64,000 bases of DNA from Leptolyngbya boryana PCC 6306 (GTDB taxonomy: Bacteria > Cyanobacteriota > Cyanobacteriia > Leptolyngbyales > Leptolyngbyaceae): contig NZ_KB731324.1 of assembly GCF_000353285.1 (NCBI RefSeq), forward strand, positions 762,577 through 826,576. Reading direction: 5' to 3'. Positions 59,995-64,000 of the stretch are shown here, piece after piece. The position numbers and the translations under genes were made by a program. Position 1 is the first letter of the stretch. The number at the start of each line of letters is the position of its first letter. The notes under the pieces were generated by a model. The model ran no database searches. It saw only the letters and a program-made list of their open reading frames with translations, and had not been told where the DNA came from.

Positions 59995-62361
59995 TTAAAA
60001 CCGATAAGTAAAGCCTGCACGAACACTTGTACCGGGTTGAGCGAATCGATCGAGATCTCTCGGTGCAGCAGCATTGATTAAGGTTCTCACATCCTGATAT
60101 TCAAAATATTCTGCATTGAATAGATTGAACACTCCAACATTAAAGCTAATTAACGGCGTGATATTGTAGAACCCCGTCAAATCGACTACCGTATAAGCAG
60201 AAGGTGTAAATGAGCTAGCAGGACGACTATCACTGAGTCTTGGCTTTGCGACAAAGCTCCCAATCAACTCTGCTCCCCATCGATCCTCTGGCGCACGATA
60301 GCGCAATCCAACAACCGCTTTAAAAGGCTCTACACTGTCTAAGGGTTGATCCGTGGTTAAATTATCTCCCACAGTCCATCCTAAACTCGCGAGTAAGCTT
60401 AATCCGTGAGGTTTCGGGCTGAAGCGATACTGTCCACTGAGTTCAACCCCGTAGATTCTAGCTTTTGCTATATTGCGAGACTGAAACAGAGCAACAGGTA
60501 ATCCCGGTACGATCGTCAAACTTTGCCCCACATTTGCTAATCGCTCAATGAAATTGTCATAGCGGTTGTAGAAGCCTGTCAAACTAAAGTTAAACTGCGA
60601 AAATCCACCCCGCAAGCCGAGTTCAAACCCATTACTTGTCTCTGGTTCTAGATCAGGATTTGAGAGCGTTTTATAGCGAAATGTTGGGCTAGTGAGATTC
60701 GTGAATCCAGCATTAATCTCACTGTAGAGCGGAGCACGAAATCCTCGCGCGTATCGACCCACGATCGCAAGTTGAGGAGTGGTCTGCCAAACAAATCCTA
60801 AGCTTGGCGAAACCGAAGACGAGGAGAGATCCGCAGAGACAGCACCCGGATTCCGGGCATAGAGCGCATCTGGGCGAGTCTCTAATCGATAAGCATCAAA
60901 TCTTACACCCGGAATCAGGGTAAAAGCCTTACCAAATTCAACTTCGTTCTGAAGATACGCTCCAAATCGAAAAGTATCGGAATCGGGAAAATCCTTAACC
61001 GGAAAGTTATCCGCACCAATCACATTCGTCGTTGCGATCGCAGTTCCAACTGCATTAAATCGCTGCTCAATCCCGTCACGAGTCCGCTCATTTCGAGTCG
61101 TTGAAACATCAATCCCATAGGTTAACCGATTTGCAACAGTGCCAAGATTGAACTGGCTCTGAAGCCGCACACCGCCACCCAACACTCGATCGACAAATAA
61201 ATTCTCTAAGTTCCGCAATCGTCGTCGATCGACTCCCGCGCCTGTGCGTACAAAGTCCTGAACACGCTCCTCTTCAATTTTCACATTCTGATAGTAAAGC
61301 TGGAGCTTTGCTCCACTTAAAAAGCTACGACTGTTCGGATCATCAAAGTTGTAAGCTAAGCTGAAGCGCGATCGCGATGTCGTATAAGCGATCGTCTCAT
61401 CCTGCCCCCGAAATCCGGTTGGGCTGATCAAATCTCGAACCGTCAACGAACTGACATTAAAGTCATCGAAGTTCAGAAATCGCTCTACAGTAAAGTCAAG
61501 GCTACTCGTCTCACTCAAACGATAAACTAGCTTACCCAGATAGTTATTTCGCCCCACTCCTCGATCGTCTACAAAGTCGTTATTTCCTGGAACTCTTGCT
61601 TCTTGACTATCGCGACGAGTATACCCGAGCAAAAGCTCTAAGTTTCCGATCCGATTCGCAGTCAAACCATTAAAGACAAAACCGCGATCGGCACTATCAA
61701 AGCTCGTTGATAAAACAGACAGCGAGTCCCGCTTACCAAACTGATTCAGCAAATCTGAAGGCTCGATCGTTCTAAACGTCACGACTCCACCCAATGCATC
61801 ACTGCCATACAGCGCCGAAGCCGCTCCCCGAATCACTTCTGCTCTTTGCAAAGTTTCAAGCTCAACATAGTCCCGTCCAACTGAAGTTGTCCCAAAAGTA
61901 AACTGGCTCGGAGCGCGAATCCCATCAGTCTGAATCAGAACTCGATTGCCACCTAGCCCCCGAATCGTAATATCCTGAATCCCATAGCGCCGATTGCTTC
62001 CGACTCCAACATTTGGCTCATAGCGAAACAAATCTCGCAAGTCTTGAACTAAGTTTTGATCAATTTCCTGATTCGTAATCACATTCACCGTTGACGGAGA
62101 GAGCCCTACAGAACGAGGGGTTCGGGTTCCTGTCACTGTAATCTCTTCTTCAGGGACTTCTGAAGAATTAGCTTCAAGCTCGATCGAGCTTTGAGAAAGT
62201 TGCTGCGCTTCGGTAATTGGGCGATCGAACTCTGATAGCTGCGTCGGAATTTTTCCCTTCTCAAGAGCTTCCTGATGCTGATTCTCATCTAGAGCAAGTA
62301 CAGGGGCAGCAAGAAGCGCACTCAGAAGCAGCCCGTTCAACCCGATTAGATTGAATTTCAT
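59995..62361 (-). CDS. TonB-dependent receptor 4, hemoglobin/heme type
   Basis: A 788-residue outer-membrane protein with signal peptide MKFNLIGLNGLLLSALLAAPVLA and no AMIN domain. The TonB region EEITVTGTRTPRSVGLSPSTVNVI is followed by the plug: DLRDLFRYEPNVGVGSNRRYG, DITIRGLGGNRVLIQTDGIR and ASALYGSDALGGVVTF, the pattern of the hemoglobin/transferrin/lactoferrin receptor family. The barrel ends VRAGFTYRF. A conserved heme-ligating FRAP-type motif appears as RGFRAPLYSEINAGF near residue 536. Heme is therefore the best guess, but other chelates cannot be excluded. Confidence 0.92.
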   Translation of the reverse strand: MKFNLIGLNGLLLSALLAAPVLALDENQHQEALEKGKIPTQLSEFDRPITEAQQLSQSSIELEANSSEVPEEEITVTGTRTPRSVGLSPSTVNVITNQEIDQNLVQDLRDLFRYEPNVGVGSNRRYGIQDITIRGLGGNRVLIQTDGIRAPSQFTFGTTSVGRDYVELETLQRAEVIRGAASALYGSDALGGVVTFRTIEPSDLLNQFGKRDSLSVLSTSFDSADRGFVFNGLTANRIGNLELLLGYTRRDSQEARVPGNNDFVDDRGVGRNNYLGKLVYRLSETSSLDFTVERFLNFDDFNVSSLTVRDLISPTGFRGQDETIAYTTSRSRFSLAYNFDDPNSRSFLSGAKLQLYYQNVKIEEERVQDFVRTGAGVDRRRLRNLENLFVDRVLGGGVRLQSQFNLGTVANRLTYGIDVSTTRNERTRDGIEQRFNAVGTAIATTNVIGADNFPVKDFPDSDTFRFGAYLQNEVEFGKAFTLIPGVRFDAYRLETRPDALYARNPGAVSADLSSSSVSPSLGFVWQTTPQLAIVGRYARGFRAPLYSEINAGFTNLTSPTFRYKTLSNPDLEPETSNGFELGLRGGFSQFNFSLTGFYNRYDNFIERLANVGQSLTIVPGLPVALFQSRNIAKARIYGVELSGQYRFSPKPHGLSLLASLGWTVGDNLTTDQPLDSVEPFKAVVGLRYRAPEDRWGAELIGSFVAKPRLSDSRPASSFTPSAYTVVDLTGFYNITPLISFNVGVFNLFNAEYFEYQDVRTLINAAAPRDLDRFAQPGTSVRAGFTYRF

Positions 62362-62671
62362 GGAGTAATTAAGTTCAGAAACGACTGTAAGACAAGCATC
62401 TGAGGAAATTGAATAGCGCAGTGTGGAGAAGCACGATTCTTGCAGATCGGCTCCTCTTCCCTCCTTAATAAATGAGAAGAATTTTTATTAACTTAAACAC
62501 AGAATTTCACAAATGAAACTAAATGTCAATAAGCTGTATCGTATTCGCTTCACTGACATGAATTATTCGAGTGTCCGATGGTCTGTATGCATATCCTCAT
62601 CAGCTGTAAACGTAAACCTAACAAAGTTCTCTGCCCTACGATCATTACCCTAATCAAGGTTGAGTTATCCT
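62362..62671. other. Divergent intergenic region, receptor 4 and secreted protein
   Basis: The 310 bp hold a Fur-like box at 62510 and an AT-rich stretch near 62468-62500 (AATGAGAAGAATTTTTATT), which could be a second weak site. I see no gene here. Confidence 0.5.
62510..62529. promoter_or_regulatory. Fur-like box before receptor 4
   Basis: The reverse strand reads TTGACATTTAGTTTCATTTG, nearly the same as the exbB site at 52961. It lies 148 bp from the receptor start at 62361; the first six bases are a consensus -35 hexamer. Confidence 0.55.
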
Positions 62672-63172
62672 ATGGTATTTAAAGTATTCGCGCCTGTACT
62701 TTTAGCTGGATTGGTAGCAGGTGCAGTTTTGCCTGCAACGGCTCAAGTCTTACCCAAACCCATGACTTGCGAAGCCACGATTCTGCTCGATCAAGGCAGT
62801 AGTTTAATCTATCGACTCAATGGCATCGTGCCAAATCCCACGTCTGATCGCCCTCAAAATCCGATCGGAACCTCGATCAATATGACGGTGCAGCGTCGTG
62901 ATCGCGCAGGAAACCTCCAAACTCTCTTGAATCGCGTCCGAGTCAATAATCTGGAGGACATTGCTCCAGATGCGGACTATTCTAAGTTCCCCTTTACAGG
63001 TGTGTTTCGCGGTCAATCTAACAATGGGTTTCGGCTTTATTCTGTTAGCAGTTCTACACATGGACTCTACGCCAGCTTGCGTCCTACTCGTGGACAGCCC
63101 CAGCAAATGCAAATCGTTCACTATTTGAGCCGGGGAAATTTTGTACGATCGACTGCAGGCACTTGTCGTTGA
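62672..63172 (+). CDS. Small secreted protein of unknown function
   Basis: A 166-residue protein starting at the ATG at 62672. The signal peptide MVFKVFAPVLLAGLVAGAVLPATAQ ends at a typical ATA-Q site. The mature part has one Cys near its start (MTCEATILLDQ) and one at its end (AGTCR), likely joined by a disulfide. It is beta-rich, with no recognised domain. No clear tie to the iron genes apart from sharing the divergent region with receptor 4. Confidence 0.75.
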   Translation: MVFKVFAPVLLAGLVAGAVLPATAQVLPKPMTCEATILLDQGSSLIYRLNGIVPNPTSDRPQNPIGTSINMTVQRRDRAGNLQTLLNRVRVNNLEDIAPDADYSKFPFTGVFRGQSNNGFRLYSVSSSTHGLYASLRPTRGQPQQMQIVHYLSRGNFVRSTAGTCR

Positions 63173-63207
63173 TCAGATGTTGCGTAATCTATCACTGAGG
63201 TCAATTT

Positions 63208-64000
63208 ATGAAAGCGATCGTTCAGACCCAATATGGTTCATCCGATACCCTGAGCTTACAGGAGGTCGATTCACCGACGATGACGGATCAGAGTGTACTC
63301 GTTAGAGTTCATGCGACATCCGTCAATTCGGGCGATTGGCATCTGATGCGGGGTAGTCCTTTTCTAGTTCGTTTTATCTATGGATCGCTACTCAAGCCCA
63401 AGCTCAAGATTCTCGGTTTTGATGTTGCAGGACGCGTAGAAGCCGTAGGCAAAGCAGTTACTCAGTTCAATCCGGGAGATGAAGTGTTTGGGGATTTGTC
63501 GGAGTGTGGATTTGGGGCATTTGCTGAGTATGTCTGTTGTCCTGAAACGGCATTAGTGCATAAGCCGATCACGGCAAGCTTTGAAGAGGCTGCGACTGTG
63601 CCCGGAGCTGCGTTAACCGCTTTGCAAGGATTGCGGGATGTGGGACAGCTTCAGCTAGGGCAGCGAGTGTTAATTAATGGTGCGTCTGGTGGGGTTGGAT
63701 CGTTTGCGGTTCAGATTGCAAAAATTCTGGGGGCTGAAGTGACGGCGGTTTGCAATTCGCAGAAACTAGAAAAAGTGCGATCGCTTGGGGCTGATCACGT
63801 CATTGACTATACGCAAATCGACATTACTCAAGCGAGACAGCAATACGACTTGATGCTAGATGCTGCGGGTTTCCGCTCTGTTTTCGACTATTTACCAACA
63901 TTAGTTCCTCAAGGGACTTATGTAATGGTCGGTGGCTCAACAGTTCGACTGTTCCAGGTGCTATTGTTTGGATCTATCATTTCCAGCATCAGCCGTCGAA
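63208..64000 (+). CDS. Medium-chain NAD(P)-dependent dehydrogenase, partial
   Basis: The frame opens at the ATG at 63208 (MKAIVQTQYGSSDTL) and is still open at the window end, giving 264 residues. It is a zinc-free quinone-oxidoreductase type MDR protein: ILGFDVAGRVEAVG near residues 69-82, NGASGGVGSFAVQIAKILGA as the NADPH-binding loop, and LGADHVIDY. Ligands of the structural and catalytic zinc are absent. It would reduce quinones or enones in the cytosol. It lies 35 bp after the secreted protein gene. Confidence 0.9.
   Translation, partial: MKAIVQTQYGSSDTLSLQEVDSPTMTDQSVLVRVHATSVNSGDWHLMRGSPFLVRFIYGSLLKPKLKILGFDVAGRVEAVGKAVTQFNPGDEVFGDLSECGFGAFAEYVCCPETALVHKPITASFEEAATVPGAALTALQGLRDVGQLQLGQRVLINGASGGVGSFAVQIAKILGAEVTAVCNSQKLEKVRSLGADHVIDYTQIDITQARQQYDLMLDAAGFRSVFDYLPTLVPQGTYVMVGGSTVRLFQVLLFGSIISSISRR

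Overview
The window is cyanobacterial. The HIP1 octamer GCGATCGC recurs throughout, there is an iron-stress chlorophyll protein (IsiA), AMIN-domain TonB receptors and AAA/WD40 giant proteins, all typical of filamentous Leptolyngbya- or Nostoc-like genomes. Genus is inference. I saw no tRNA, rRNA, CRISPR array, transposase or phage structural gene.

Layout. (1) 1-4.0 kb: two AAA-like ATPases in tandem, the first cut by the window edge, the second fused to about 14 WD40 repeats. (2) 4.0-6.9 kb: a DUF202 membrane protein, then a flavin-binding protein and a glutathione S-transferase transcribed away from a TetR regulator; the shared promoter carries two identical operator-like sites. (3) 6.95-24.6 kb: six very large, closely packed minus-strand genes (333, 696, 1129, 1128, 1909 and 647 aa) of unknown function, including a DUF6603-like protein and one with a His/Cys pattern resembling caspase-like or DUF4347 folds. 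This is the best candidate for an undescribed system. (4) 25-62.4 kb: a dense iron, siderophore and probably heme uptake island.

The island holds four TonB-dependent receptors, five binding lipoproteins, four FecCD-type permease genes (one a double-length FhuB-like fusion), two FecE-type ATPases, two exporter-type ABC half-transporters, an MFS exporter, three PchR-like AraC regulators, DUF1636, TonB-ExbB-ExbD, a Crp/Fnr regulator, a small Cys-rich protein and IsiA. An internally deleted flavodoxin (isiB) remnant lies just upstream of isiA. Receptors carry ferric chelates across the outer membrane using TonB/ExbB/ExbD energy, lipoproteins pass them to the FecCD permeases, and FecE ATPases drive import. 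No siderophore biosynthesis gene is present, so the ligands may be foreign siderophores or be made elsewhere.

Regulation is partly readable. A Fur-like element close to TTGAGAATAAATTGCATTT recurs before most iron transcription units. Three of the AraC-receptor pairs carry their own direct repeats spaced 20-22 bp, and a fourth repeat pair precedes an ABC exporter gene. A possible iron-stress small RNA with a CU-rich anti-Shine-Dalgarno loop lies between isiA and the last FecCD gene. (5) 62.6-64 kb: a small secreted protein and the start of a medium-chain dehydrogenase that runs off the window.
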